Shown one piece after another: positions 29,877 to 43,340 of a stretch of DNA of 64,000 nt; the stretch's first letter is position 1; every line of letters starts with the position of its first letter. The notes under the pieces were generated by a model, which saw only the letters and a list, made by a program, of their open reading frames with translations, was not told the DNA's origin and searched no databases. This DNA is from Kocuria sp. TGY1127_2 (GTDB taxonomy: Bacteria > Actinomycetota > Actinomycetes > Actinomycetales > Micrococcaceae). Position numbers and translations under genes: made by a program. Location: NCBI RefSeq assembly GCF_013394385.1, contig NZ_AP022834.1, positions 806,001-870,000 of the forward strand, in the 5' to 3' direction.

Positions 29877-31061
29877 ATGACGATTCAGAACCAGGACTAC
29901 ATTCCGAACCCCGAAAGCCCCCGCAAGACGGCCCTGTACGGCGTTCACGAAGCCCTCGGTGCGTCCTTCACCGACTTCGGCGGTTGGGAAATGCCGCTGA
30001 AGTACGACAACGACGTCGCCGAACACAAAGCGGTTCGAGAGGCCGCCGGTCTTTTCGACCTGTCCCACATGGGCGAAATACGGATCACGGGCCCAGATGC
30101 CTCCGCGCTTCTCGACTATGCGCTGGTCTCTTCCTTCTCCAAGCTCACCGTCGGCCGCGCGAAGTACTCCGTGATGGCCAATGAACAAGGCGGGTTGGTC
30201 GATGACCTCATTACGTATCGTGTGGCCGAGGAGGAATACCTCGTCGTTCCCAACGCCTCCAATGCGGACGCCGTCCTCCGCGAGTTCACCGTCCGTGGAA
30301 CCGAATTCGATGCGAGCGTCCACGAAGAAACCGCGGCCACCTCGCTCGTTGCATTGCAGGGACCCGTTGCGGCCGAAGTCCTGGAGAATGTCCTCGATGA
30401 ACTCCACCTCGCCGACGGGGGCACAGAACTTTCCGGACTCAAGTATTATGCGTCCGCGCCCGCGACCGTGGGCGGCGTCGACGTTCTGCTCGCCCGCACC
30501 GGGTACACGGGTGAGGACGGATTCGAACTGTACGTACCCAATGAGTCGGCCGAGGTCCTTTGGAAACTTCTCCAAGAGGCGGGGCAGGACAAAGGGGTCG
30601 TGCCTGCGGGCCTGGCTGCCCGCGACTCCTTGCGACTGGAAGCGGGCATGCCGCTCTACGGCCACGAGCTCGGAGCCGATATCTCTCCCTTTACCTCGGG
30701 ATTGGGAAGAATGGTCGACAGCGCGCTCAAGAGCAAGGCGGACTTCGTCGGCAAGAGCGCGTTGGAGAAGGCGAAAAGCGCCGCAGAGGACGCAGACCAT
30801 CGGGTACTCGTCGGGCTCAAAGGCCTGTCCAAACGGCCCGCACGTGCCGGTTCGACCCTGATCGAAGGCGATGGGGACGATCGTCGGGAGATCGGGGAAG
30901 TCACCTCCGGGATTCCGTCGCCGACCCTGGGCTACCCTGTAGCGCTGGCTTTCGTCGAGGCCCGACAAGCCGACGTGGGAACAACCATCGCGGTCGACAT
31001 CCGCGGAAAATCCAATGATTTCGAGGTCGTGGAACTGCCGTTCTACAGCCGATCGAAATAG
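29877..31061 (+). CDS. gcvT: Aminomethyltransferase, glycine cleavage T protein
   Basis: 394 residues. Transfers the methylene group from aminomethyl-lipoyl GcvH to tetrahydrofolate. FTDFGGWEMPLKY, GLFDLSHMGEIRITGPDA, TGYTGEDGFELYVPNESA, GLAARDSLRLEAGMPLYGHEL and GKSALEKAK are the canonical GcvT motifs, including the catalytic Asp region GEDGFE. The usual next gene, gcvH, is absent; sdaA follows after 56 bases. Confidence 0.97.
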   Translation: MTIQNQDYIPNPESPRKTALYGVHEALGASFTDFGGWEMPLKYDNDVAEHKAVREAAGLFDLSHMGEIRITGPDASALLDYALVSSFSKLTVGRAKYSVMANEQGGLVDDLITYRVAEEEYLVVPNASNADAVLREFTVRGTEFDASVHEETAATSLVALQGPVAAEVLENVLDELHLADGGTELSGLKYYASAPATVGGVDVLLARTGYTGEDGFELYVPNESAEVLWKLLQEAGQDKGVVPAGLAARDSLRLEAGMPLYGHELGADISPFTSGLGRMVDSALKSKADFVGKSALEKAKSAAEDADHRVLVGLKGLSKRPARAGSTLIEGDGDDRREIGEVTSGIPSPTLGYPVALAFVEARQADVGTTIAVDIRGKSNDFEVVELPFYSRSK

Positions 31062-31117
31062 ATTCCGTGACTTCCGGTTCCGCCGGAGCACAAGTACCAG
31101 GGGAGGTGTGGAAGGCC

Positions 31118-32566
31118 ATGAAAAGCACCACCGATATCAGCATTTTCGACCTGTTCAGCATCGGTGTGGGTCCCTCGAGCTCCCACACCGTGGGGCCTAT
31201 GAGGGCTGCCAACCGATTCGTCACCGAACTGATCGGTGCCGGCCGCCTCGACGAGGTCGCAGGGGTCAAGGTCGACCTCTACGGTTCCTTGGCCGCAACC
31301 GGCGCAGGACACGGAACCATGTCCGCGGTCGTCAAGGGACTCGTGGGTTGGGTCCCGGAGACCATTGACGTCGCAGAGGCGGAAAGGCTAGTTTCCGAGA
31401 ACCAGGCAACCGGAAAACTCGTGCTCGCTGGATTCGGCCCCGAGGTGGCCCCGTCCGAGGCCGGCCGGGACCTCTTGGTATCCGGACCCGAGGTCGAGGT
31501 CAGCGAAGCGGCGATGGTGCTGCGGCCGCTGACCGTCCTGGAACGGCACACCAACGGCATTCGATTCACCGCGACTGACGCGGACGGGCTGATGCTGGAC
31601 GAGAGGACGTACTTTTCCGTGGGCGGCGGATTCGTGATCGAAGAAGGAGAAGAGGCCGCCGGGGGAGACAGCCTCACGGACGTTCCGTACGCGTTCGACT
31701 CCGCCGAGGAATTGATCTCACAAGCCAACGAGGCACGCATTTCGATTGCGGAACTCAAGATGGCCAACGAGATGACGGCGCGTTCTCGCGAGGACGTCGA
31801 GGCCGGGATCCTTCGGATCTACCGCGTCATGCGTGAATGCATCGGATCCTCGCTGACGCGCATCGGGTATCTGCCAGGTGCCCTCAAGGTCCGGTGCCGG
31901 GCCCAGCGCTGGCATCGGGAACTGCTAGATGAAGATCCCAACAAGGATCCGCAGTACGCGATCGACTGGGTCAATCTCATTGCGCTCGCGGTCAACGAGG
32001 AAAACGCCTTCGGGGGCAAAGTCGTCACGGCTCCGACGAATGGTGCGGCCGGAATCGTGCCGGCGGTGCTCCACTACGCGGTGAACTACATTCCTGCGAT
32101 CCGCCACGGAGGGAAAAAAGTCCGCGAGAAAGCGGTTATCGACTTCTTCCTCGCCGCGTCCGCGGTCGGAACGCTGTACAAGAAACGCGCGTCGATCTCC
32201 GGGGCCGAAGTCGGTTGCCAAGGCGAAGTGGGCTCGGCCTCGTCGATTGCGGCCGGGGGGCTCGCGCAGGTTCTCGGTGGCAACGTCGAGCAGGTCGAGA
32301 ACGCCGCCGAAATCGCGATGGAACACAATCTCGGGTTGACCTGTGATCCGGTCGGTGGTCTCGTCCAGATCCCCTGCATCGAACGGAACGCCATGGCCGC
32401 GGCCAAGGCCGTGAACGCAGCGAAGATGGCGATGCGCGGAGACGGGGAACACCGGGTCTCCCTGGACCAAGTCATCGAGACGATGCGGCAGACCGGCGTC
32501 GACATGTCCAACAGGTACAAAGAGACCTCTCAGGGCGGTCTGGCCGTCAACGTGGTCGAGTGCTGA
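31118..32566 (+). CDS. sdaA: L-serine ammonia-lyase (iron-sulfur dependent, single chain)
   Basis: 482 residues from ATG 31118; the frame is open to 31067 but MKSTTDISIFDLFSIGVGPSSSHTVGPM is the family N-terminus, with GGGAGG upstream. Deaminates L-serine to pyruvate. The Fe-S ligands fit cysteines in GAEVGCQGEVGSASS (~370) and CDPVGGLVQIPCIERN (~425). Downstream of gcvPT under glycine control it would complete a glycine-to-pyruvate route together with GlyA: glycine -> serine -> pyruvate. Confidence 0.95.
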   Translation: MKSTTDISIFDLFSIGVGPSSSHTVGPMRAANRFVTELIGAGRLDEVAGVKVDLYGSLAATGAGHGTMSAVVKGLVGWVPETIDVAEAERLVSENQATGKLVLAGFGPEVAPSEAGRDLLVSGPEVEVSEAAMVLRPLTVLERHTNGIRFTATDADGLMLDERTYFSVGGGFVIEEGEEAAGGDSLTDVPYAFDSAEELISQANEARISIAELKMANEMTARSREDVEAGILRIYRVMRECIGSSLTRIGYLPGALKVRCRAQRWHRELLDEDPNKDPQYAIDWVNLIALAVNEENAFGGKVVTAPTNGAAGIVPAVLHYAVNYIPAIRHGGKKVREKAVIDFFLAASAVGTLYKKRASISGAEVGCQGEVGSASSIAAGGLAQVLGGNVEQVENAAEIAMEHNLGLTCDPVGGLVQIPCIERNAMAAAKAVNAAKMAMRGDGEHRVSLDQVIETMRQTGVDMSNRYKETSQGGLAVNVVEC

Positions 32567-32665
32567 CGGAGCGAATTCCCCTCGAGGTGGCAATTCGGCC
32601 GGATGCCAACGCCGCCGACCGAGCAGAGCTTCCAGCTTACGGCGACGAACTGGCACCATCGCGGG

Positions 32666-32694
32666 TGGACAGAACTGCCGGAACCGTGTAGAGT
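32666..32694 (+). promoter_or_regulatory. Probable rpoB-rpoC promoter
   Basis: TGGACA (32666-32671) and TAGAGT (32689-32694) with the ideal 17-base spacing, leaving a ~215-base leader before rpoB. The rest of the 346-base gap 32567-32912 is AT-richer than its surroundings near 32695-32735 and holds no supported gene. Confidence 0.6.
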
Positions 32695-32912
32695 AAAAAT
32701 TTGCGCTTTCCCTAAATTTTTGTGCCTTCATATAGCGGTGGGTACAACTGATGGATCCAGCTCACGCTTCCAGGCAACCACGACCACCGACTCACAGAGA
32801 TCGCCCATTTCTGGGCCGAACCTCGTGTGCCTAAGATCGCCCGCCGGAACGTGGGAAACCGTGGATCCGGGCAAGCCTTCGTGTACAGACAGGTCTGTGG
32901 AAGGATCCAATC

Positions 32913-35900
32913 TTGGTCGCCTCGAGCACCTCCAATTATGATGCCGCTCAAGCGGAGGGAAACCCGCACGACGGTTCCGCCTCACGCATTTCATTCGCAA
33001 AGATTCACGAACCACTCAGCGTTCCCAACCTGCTGGCCCTGCAGACGGAGAGCTTCGATCGTCTGGTTGGCAACGACCGCTGGATTCAGCGCGTTGCCGA
33101 AGCGGACAAGACCGACGACAACTCCGTTTCCCGTGTTTCCGGCCTGACGGAGATCTTCGAAGAGATCTCACCGATCGAGGACTTCCAGGGCACCATGTCC
33201 TTGTCCTTCTCGGAACCGGAATTCGCTGATCCGAAGTACTCCATGGAGGAGTGCAAGGATCGTGATGCCACCTACTCGGCCCCGCTATATGTCAAGGCCG
33301 AGTTCATGAACAACGAAACCGGTGAGATCAAACAGCAGACCGTGTTCATGGGTGACTTCCCGCTCATGACCGAGTCCGGCACGTTCGTGATCAACGGTTC
33401 CGAGCGCGTCGTCGTCTCCCAGCTGGTTCGTTCGCCCGGTGCCTACTTCGAAAAGGCCGTGGACCGTACCTCGGACAAGGACATTTACTCAGCGCGCATT
33501 ATTCCCTCGCGCGGTGCCTGGTTCGAGCTCGAGATCGACAAGCGCGATCAGGTCGGCGTGCGCCTGGACCGCAAGCGCAAGCAGTCCGTGACAGTACTGC
33601 TCAAGGCACTCGGCTGGACCGACTCCAAGATTCTCGAGGAATTCGGTGAGTACGATTCGATTCGTGCAACCCTCGAGAAGGACACTGTCGAGACTCGCGA
33701 CGAAGCTCTCATCGATATCTACAAGAAGCTTCGCCCGGGTGAGCCGCCGACGGTCGACGCGGCCCAGTCGCTGCTCGACAACATGTACTTCACCCCGAAG
33801 CGTTACGACCTGGCCAAGGTCGGTCGTTACAAGATCAACCGCAAGCTCGGCGTGGACAAGCCCATTGGCGACAACGATTCCTCGGTCCTGACCCAGGAAG
33901 ACATCGTCGCGATGATTCGTTACCTCGTGACCCTGCACGCCGGTGGCAAGTCCATCAAGGGCAAGCGCGACGGCGTTGAGCAGGACATCCTGGTCGACAC
34001 CGACGACATCGATCACTTTGGCAACCGCCGCATCCGTGCGGTCGGCGAGCTGATCGAGAACCAGATCCGCACGGGTCTGTCCCGCATGGAGCGCGTGGTT
34101 CGTGAGCGCATGACCACTCAGGACGTCGAGGCCATCACGCCGCAGACCCTGATCAACATCCGCCCCGTCGTCGCCTCCATCAAGGAATTCTTCGGCACCT
34201 CGCAACTCTCGCAGTTCATGGACCAGAACAATCCGTTGGCTGGACTGACGCACAAGCGTCGTCTCAACGCCCTCGGCCCCGGCGGTCTGTCCCGTGACCG
34301 TGCGGGCATGGAGGTCCGCGACGTGCACCCGTCCCACTACGGACGCATGTGCCCGATCGAGTCTCCTGAAGGCCCGAACATCGGCCTTATCGGCTCACTC
34401 GCGACCTTCGCGCGCATCAACCCGTTCGGCTTCATCGAGACCCCGTACCGCGAGGTCATCAACGGCAAGGTGACCGAGAGGGTTGTCTACCTGACCGCGG
34501 ACGACGAGAAGGGCAAGATCATCGCTCAGGCCAACGCGCCGTTGACCGATGACCAGCACTTCGTCGAGGAATACGTGCTGTGCCGTGCCTCGGACGGTTC
34601 CGGCGAGGCCGAGGCCAAGCCGGCCGACGATGTCCAGTACATGGACGTTTCCCCACGCCAGATGGTGTCGGTTGGTACGTCACTGATCCCGTATCTCGAA
34701 CACGACGACGCCAACCGCGCCCTCATGGGTGCCAACATGCAGCGTCAGGCCGTGCCGCTGCTCGAATCGGAATCCCCGATCGTCGGCACCGGCATGGAAG
34801 GCTACGCCGCGATGGACTCCGGCGATTCCGTGCTGGCCCAAAAGGCCGGTGTTGTTCGCGAAGTCTCGGCCGACATGGTCGTCATCGCCAACGATGACGG
34901 CACCACGACGTCGTACCCGATCGCCAAGTTCCTGCGCTCCAACCCGGGCAACTGCTACAACCACCGTGTTGTCGTTTCCGAGGGGGACCGCGTGGGTGCT
35001 CGCGGTCTGATCGCCGATGGTCCGTCGACTGATCAGGGCGAATTGGCTCTCGGCAAGAACCTGCTGGTCGCTTACATGTCCTGGGAAGGCCTCAACTACG
35101 AGGACGCGATCATTCTGTCCCAGCGCATGGTCTCCGAGGATGTTCTTACCTCGATTCACATCGAGGAGCACGAGATCGATGCCCGCGATACCAAGCTGGG
35201 CGCGGAAGAGATCACCCGCGACATCCCGAACGTCTCCGAGGACGTCCTCTCGGCTCTCGACGAGCGAGGCATCATCCACATCGGTGCCGAGGTCGAGGCC
35301 GGCGACATCCTGGTCGGCAAGGTCACGCCCAAGGGCGAGACCGAGTTGACACCGGAAGAGCGCCTGTTGCGCGCGATCTTCGGCGAGAAGTCTCGTGAAG
35401 TTCGCGATACTTCCTTGAAGGTTCCGCACGGCGAGTCCGGTACGGTCATTGGCGTTCGCGTGTTCGACCGGGACGAAGACGATGAGGACATGCCTCCCGG
35501 AGTCAACCAGCTCGTCCGCGTCTATGTGGCTCAGAAGCGCAAGATCACCGACGGCGACAAGCTCGCCGGCCGTCACGGCAACAAGGGCGTCATCTCCAAG
35601 ATCCTGCCCGTCGAAGACATGCCGTTCATGGCCGACGGAACTCCTGTCGACGTGATCCTGAACCCGCTGGGTGTGCCCGGACGTATGAACATCGGTCAGG
35701 TCCTCGAGGTCCACACCGGTTGGCTGGCCCAGCAGGGCTGGAAGATCGAGGGCAACCCTGAGTGGCTGGACAACCTGCCGAATTTCCCCAAGGAATCCGG
35801 CCCGACCAAGGTTGCAACCCCGGTGTTCGACGGTGCGGATGAAGAGGAAATCTTCGACCTGCTGGATCACACCAATCTGAACCGCGACGGTGAACGTCTC

Positions 35901-36428
35901 ATCGACCGTTCGGGCAAGGCACTCTTGTTCGACGGTCGTACCGGCGAACCCTTCCCGGAGCCGATCTCGGTGGGTTACCAGTACATCCTCAAGCTGCACC
36001 ACTTGGTGGACGACAAGATCCACGCCCGCTCGACCGGTCCTTACTCGATGATTACCCAGCAGCCGCTGGGCGGTAAGGCTCAGTTCGGCGGACAGCGTTT
36101 CGGCGAGATGGAGGTGTGGGCACTCGAGGCGTACGGCGCCGCCTACACCCTGCAGGAAATCCTGACCATCAAGTCCGACGACGTCCACGGACGCGTCAAG
36201 GTCTACGAGGCCATCGTGAAGGGCGACAACATCCCAGAACCGGGTGTTCCCGAGTCCTTCAAGGTGCTCATCAAGGAAATGCAGTCTCTGTGCTTGAACG
36301 TCGAGGTTCTCTCGACCGAAGGCAATGCGATCGAAATGCGCGACTCGGAGGATGAAGGATTCCGGGCTGCAGATGAATTGGGTATTGACCTCTCCCACAA
36401 CGAGCCCAGCTCGGTTGAGGAAGTCTAA
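32913..36428 (+). CDS. rpoB: DNA-directed RNA polymerase subunit beta
   Basis: 1171 residues from TTG 32913, preceded by AAGGA; MVASSTSN is the usual Micrococcales N-terminus. All beta regions are present, from [19 protein letters not shown] to the C-terminal [12 protein letters not shown]. The rifampicin cluster reads [19 protein letters not shown] followed by Asn-Ala-Leu-Gly. The Asn codon AAC at 34266-34268 (residue 452) occupies the position of E. coli Ser531, where Ser is standard. Other cluster residues (Gln, Asp516-, His526-equivalents) are wild type. Co-transcribed with rpoC 53 bases downstream. Confidence 0.98.
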   Translation: MVASSTSNYDAAQAEGNPHDGSASRISFAKIHEPLSVPNLLALQTESFDRLVGNDRWIQRVAEADKTDDNSVSRVSGLTEIFEEISPIEDFQGTMSLSFSEPEFADPKYSMEECKDRDATYSAPLYVKAEFMNNETGEIKQQTVFMGDFPLMTESGTFVINGSERVVVSQLVRSPGAYFEKAVDRTSDKDIYSARIIPSRGAWFELEIDKRDQVGVRLDRKRKQSVTVLLKALGWTDSKILEEFGEYDSIRATLEKDTVETRDEALIDIYKKLRPGEPPTVDAAQSLLDNMYFTPKRYDLAKVGRYKINRKLGVDKPIGDNDSSVLTQEDIVAMIRYLVTLHAGGKSIKGKRDGVEQDILVDTDDIDHFGNRRIRAVGELIENQIRTGLSRMERVVRERMTTQDVEAITPQTLINIRPVVASIKEFFGTSQLSQFMDQNNPLAGLTHKRRLNALGPGGLSRDRAGMEVRDVHPSHYGRMCPIESPEGPNIGLIGSLATFARINPFGFIETPYREVINGKVTERVVYLTADDEKGKIIAQANAPLTDDQHFVEEYVLCRASDGSGEAEAKPADDVQYMDVSPRQMVSVGTSLIPYLEHDDANRALMGANMQRQAVPLLESESPIVGTGMEGYAAMDSGDSVLAQKAGVVREVSADMVVIANDDGTTTSYPIAKFLRSNPGNCYNHRVVVSEGDRVGARGLIADGPSTDQGELALGKNLLVAYMSWEGLNYEDAIILSQRMVSEDVLTSIHIEEHEIDARDTKLGAEEITRDIPNVSEDVLSALDERGIIHIGAEVEAGDILVGKVTPKGETELTPEERLLRAIFGEKSREVRDTSLKVPHGESGTVIGVRVFDRDEDDEDMPPGVNQLVRVYVAQKRKITDGDKLAGRHGNKGVISKILPVEDMPFMADGTPVDVILNPLGVPGRMNIGQVLEVHTGWLAQQGWKIEGNPEWLDNLPNFPKESGPTKVATPVFDGADEEEIFDLLDHTNLNRDGERLIDRSGKALLFDGRTGEPFPEPISVGYQYILKLHHLVDDKIHARSTGPYSMITQQPLGGKAQFGGQRFGEMEVWALEAYGAAYTLQEILTIKSDDVHGRVKVYEAIVKGDNIPEPGVPESFKVLIKEMQSLCLNVEVLSTEGNAIEMRDSEDEGFRAADELGIDLSHNEPSSVEEV

Positions 36429-36481
36429 ATCTCACTCATCCACACCAGATCCTTCAAGAGTTTTTGAGAGAAAAGGACCCC

Positions 36482-40375
<3,894 letters not shown>

Positions 40376-40415
40376 ATATAAAACGCACGTGAGCGGCTGA
40401 GTCCGCCCCACGCTT

Positions 40416-40459
40416 GACGACGGCCGGTTCTCTCCCGATGGAGAGGGCCGGCCATCGTC
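40416..40459 (+). terminator. Hairpin terminator after rpoC
   Basis: GACGACGGCCGG (40416-40427) pairs with CCGGCCATCGTC (40448-40459) with one mismatch, and inner CTCTCC/GGAGAG extends the stem around a CGAT loop. No T-run follows. Confidence 0.7.
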
Positions 40460-40518
40460 GTTGTGTCAGGGCTTCCAGACCACGGACAGCGAATCGAGCT
40501 TTCACGAGGTGTTGTGCA

Positions 40519-40603
40519 CCCGTTCGCATTGCGTACGCCGAGTCACATTACGAACGGGCAGCCGGTAGATTGACCACTGAACGGGTTATGCATCACACCC
40601 GTT
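40519..40603 (+). promoter_or_regulatory. Repeated CCCGTT/AACGGG half-sites before pcaH, candidate PcaR operators
   Basis: Two inverted repeats share one core. The first is CCCGTTCG (40519-40526) with CGAACGGG (40551-40558). The second is AACGGG (40580-40585) with CCCGTT (40598-40603). A -10-like TAGATT sits between them (40566-40571). IclR-type PcaR is encoded as the last gene of the operon and is the likely binder; this is inferred from position and symmetry only. Confidence 0.45.
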
Positions 40604-40620
40604 GCGGAAGGGAGATCGAC

Positions 40621-41454
40621 ATGGCGGTCGAAGACCACGCCGAGAAAAATCTGGACGAAGAAAACTTCACCGAACGGACGGTGACGAACCCCGACGCCGC
40701 TGCGGACAGCCAAGACTTCATCAACCGGCAAGTTCGGGAACAAAAGGACCAGTACCAATCATCGGGAGCGGAGGAAAGCCAGCCGCGACTCGACTATGCG
40801 CCGTATCGCAGTTCGGTCCTGCGGCACCCGACCAAGGACCTGCATCACACCGATCCGGAACTGATCGAGCTGACCTCGCCGGCATTCGGCCATCGTGACA
40901 TACACGAGCTGGAATCCGATTTGACGATTCAGGGCGGGGGCGAGCCCATTGGTGAGAGGATCAAGATCCGCGGCCGCGTCATGGATTCGGCCGGACGTCC
41001 CGTGCGCCATCAACTCGTGGAGATTTGGCAGGCCAATGCCGCGGGTCGGTACATTCACAAGCGCGATCAGCATCCGGCGCCGATTGACCCGAACTTCACC
41101 GGGGTCGGGCGATGCATCACTGGTGAGGACGGCTCCTACGAATTCACAACCATCAAACCGGGACCTTACCCCTGGAAGAACCACCGCAACGCCTGGCGAC
41201 CCGCGCATGTTCATTTCTCGTTGTTCGGTACAGATTTCACACAGCGCATGATCACGCAGATGTATTTCCCGGGAGATCCGCTCTTTGCCCTGGACCCGAT
41301 ATATCAGTCCATTGTCGATCCGAAGGCACGCGAACGCTTGGTCGCAACCTACGACCACGGCGTATCCGAACATGAATGGCTGCTGGGCTACAACTGGGAC
41401 ATCGTACTGGGTGGCAGCAACCGCACCTGGATGGAACCGGAGGATGCAGAGTGA
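40621..41454 (+). CDS. pcaH: Protocatechuate 3,4-dioxygenase beta subunit
   Basis: 277 residues from ATG 40621 (GGAAGGGAG upstream). An intradiol ring-cleaving dioxygenase chain holding the non-heme Fe(III). The expected ligands are visible: Tyr in GRYIHKRDQH, Tyr in GPYPWKN, and the two His of RPAHVHFS. An IEIWQANAAGRY-like stretch (VEIWQANAAGRY) is the family signature. The ~60-residue hydrophilic N-terminus is longer than in Pseudomonas PcaH. Opens the pca operon; its stop overlaps the pcaG start (TGATG). Confidence 0.95.
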   Translation: MAVEDHAEKNLDEENFTERTVTNPDAAADSQDFINRQVREQKDQYQSSGAEESQPRLDYAPYRSSVLRHPTKDLHHTDPELIELTSPAFGHRDIHELESDLTIQGGGEPIGERIKIRGRVMDSAGRPVRHQLVEIWQANAAGRYIHKRDQHPAPIDPNFTGVGRCITGEDGSYEFTTIKPGPYPWKNHRNAWRPAHVHFSLFGTDFTQRMITQMYFPGDPLFALDPIYQSIVDPKARERLVATYDHGVSEHEWLLGYNWDIVLGGSNRTWMEPEDAE

Positions 41455-42098
41455 TGAACCGCGAGAAAACCGCAATTCCTGTCAGCTACGGCCAACCCGT
41501 TGACGAGGCGCCTGAGGACCTCACACCGACGCCCGGACAGACGATCGGACCTTTCTTCGGATACGCGACGGCTCACGAGGAAATGGGCCTGCCTTATCGG
41601 GGCGGCAATGAGCTCGTGAGTCAGTCGCGTCCGGATTCCGTGCGCCTCTTCGGTCAAATATTCGACGGGGAGGGCGAGGTCGTCCCCGACGCGATGATCG
41701 AGATCTGGCAAGCCGACGAAAACGGGAATATTCCTTTCGAGACGGGGTCGCTGAACCGTGACGGATTCACCTTCACCGGATGGGGGCGCCACGCCGTGGA
41801 CCGATTGGGGACGTACAATTTCACGACGGTCGATCCCGGGGCCACAGGCCGCGGTCACGCACCGTACTTCCTGATGGTGGTCTTCGCGCGTGGTCTCCTC
41901 AACCGCCTTTTCACACGCGTCTACCTTCCGGAGGACGACGAAGCGTTGGCTGCGGATCCGCTGTTGCGGTCCCTGCCAGCGGACCGCCGCAGAACCCTCA
42001 TTGCCACCCGACGTGACGACGGGTCGTTGCACCACGACATTCGCCTGCAGGGCGAGGACGAAACCGTGTTTCTGAAGTTCCCGGGAATCGAGAGCTAG
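41454..42098 (+). CDS. pcaG: Protocatechuate 3,4-dioxygenase alpha subunit
   Basis: 214 residues from ATG 41454. TPGQTIGPFFGYA, MIEIWQADENG and GRGHAPYFLMVVFARGLLNRLFTRVYLPED match PcaG. The alpha chain lacks the iron His pair and completes the active-site pocket. Overlaps pcaH by one base; pcaB follows after 3 bases. Confidence 0.95.
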   Translation: MNREKTAIPVSYGQPVDEAPEDLTPTPGQTIGPFFGYATAHEEMGLPYRGGNELVSQSRPDSVRLFGQIFDGEGEVVPDAMIEIWQADENGNIPFETGSLNRDGFTFTGWGRHAVDRLGTYNFTTVDPGATGRGHAPYFLMVVFARGLLNRLFTRVYLPEDDEALAADPLLRSLPADRRRTLIATRRDDGSLHHDIRLQGEDETVFLKFPGIES

Positions 42099-42101
42099 GG
42101 C

Positions 42102-43340
42102 ATGTCTTTCACGGATCTTTTGGTCCCCGGAGGCCACCGTGCCGAGTCCGTGGTGGGGGATGCCGCTATCCTTCACGCTCTGGTCCGCACGGAATCCGCC
42201 TGGGTTCTTGCGCAGGCCGACGCGGGTTTCGCGGATGCCCCGAGCGCCGTGCGGATCGCTTCGGTGATCGAATCCTGCCTACACGATGACTTGCCGGAGA
42301 TCGCCGAAGGCTCCGAGGGCGGCGGCAACCCCGTGATCGGCCTGGTCAAAGTGCTGAAGTCCAAGGTCGCAGAGGCTTCGCCGAACGGGGACGACCCAGG
42401 CACAGCTCTGGTGCACCGGGGGCTCACGAGCCAGGACGTCCTGGACACGGCCCTGATGCTTGTGATCAGGGACTCGTTGGGAAAAACCCATGCGGCACTG
42501 TGCCAGGCCGCGGACGATCTGTCCGCGATGGCCGAAATGCACGCCGAGACGCCGATGGCGGCCAGGACGTTGGGTCAGCATGCCTTGCCCACGACTTTCG
42601 GTGCCAGGGTGGGCCGATGGCTGGACGCCGTCGCGGCCGCGGTACGGGCGACGGATCCTGGACTTCTATGGCTTCCGGTCTCCGGGGGTGGCGCCGCTGG
42701 AACGAACGCGGCGGTTCTCGACCTGATGAACCTTCACGATGACGAATCCTTGAACATGCCCGCTCCAGACCGCCTCGGGCTGATGTGGGCGCAACGACTT
42801 GGCTTGAACGGCCCCGCGGTCGAGCAGGTTTGGCATACGCGTCGTCGCCCGATGATCGATGCGGTGCAACCTCTGGCGCAAGCGGCAACGGCCTGCGGCA
42901 AGATTGCAGGCGACATCGTGATCTCGTCCAGGGACGAGATCGCCGAACTCGCGGAACCCATCGCGGCTGGACGCGGTGGATCGTCGTCGATGCCCCACAA
43001 ACGGAATCCGAGCATGTCGATCCTCATCCGACGCTCGGCGGTCGTGGCTGCCCGATCCATGGGCGCGCTGTTGGAATCCGAGGCCCTCGCCGTCGAGGAA
43101 AGATCCGAACTCGCGTGGCACCTGGAGTGGGAACCTGTTCGGTCGGTCGCCCAGCACGGGATCGTGGCGAGCACGATGTTGTCCGATCTGGTGCCCGACC
43201 TCGAGGTTCACGCCGATGCCATGAACGCCAATCTGTGCCTGGACGGGAGCGACGTACCGGAAAAGCGGAATATCGGCAACAGTGCCGACCAAGCTCGCAC
43301 CGCCGCACGTCGATGGAAGCACGCAAAGGAGAACCAATGA
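42102..43340 (+). CDS. pcaB: 3-carboxy-cis,cis-muconate cycloisomerase
   Basis: 412 residues of the fumarase/aspartase superfamily. Signature GSSSMPHKRNPSMS (~residues 290-303), with GLTSQDVLDTALML and LGQHALPTTFGARVGRWLDA upstream. Lactonises carboxymuconate to gamma-carboxymuconolactone. The C-terminal RNIGNSADQARTAARRW is short, as in bacterial PcaB. Overlaps pcaL by ATGA. Confidence 0.95.
   Translation: MSFTDLLVPGGHRAESVVGDAAILHALVRTESAWVLAQADAGFADAPSAVRIASVIESCLHDDLPEIAEGSEGGGNPVIGLVKVLKSKVAEASPNGDDPGTALVHRGLTSQDVLDTALMLVIRDSLGKTHAALCQAADDLSAMAEMHAETPMAARTLGQHALPTTFGARVGRWLDAVAAAVRATDPGLLWLPVSGGGAAGTNAAVLDLMNLHDDESLNMPAPDRLGLMWAQRLGLNGPAVEQVWHTRRRPMIDAVQPLAQAATACGKIAGDIVISSRDEIAELAEPIAAGRGGSSSMPHKRNPSMSILIRRSAVVAARSMGALLESEALAVEERSELAWHLEWEPVRSVAQHGIVASTMLSDLVPDLEVHADAMNANLCLDGSDVPEKRNIGNSADQARTAARRWKHAKENQ

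Noticed and set aside
29544-31091. 515-residue minus-strand frame opposite gcvP/gcvT
   Set aside because: Antisense shadow of well-identified genes in high-GC DNA; no family motif.
34680-36398. 572-residue minus-strand frame opposite rpoB
   Set aside because: Low-information composition (His/Asp/Val rich) typical of antisense frames of GC-rich genes; rpoB is certain on the other strand.
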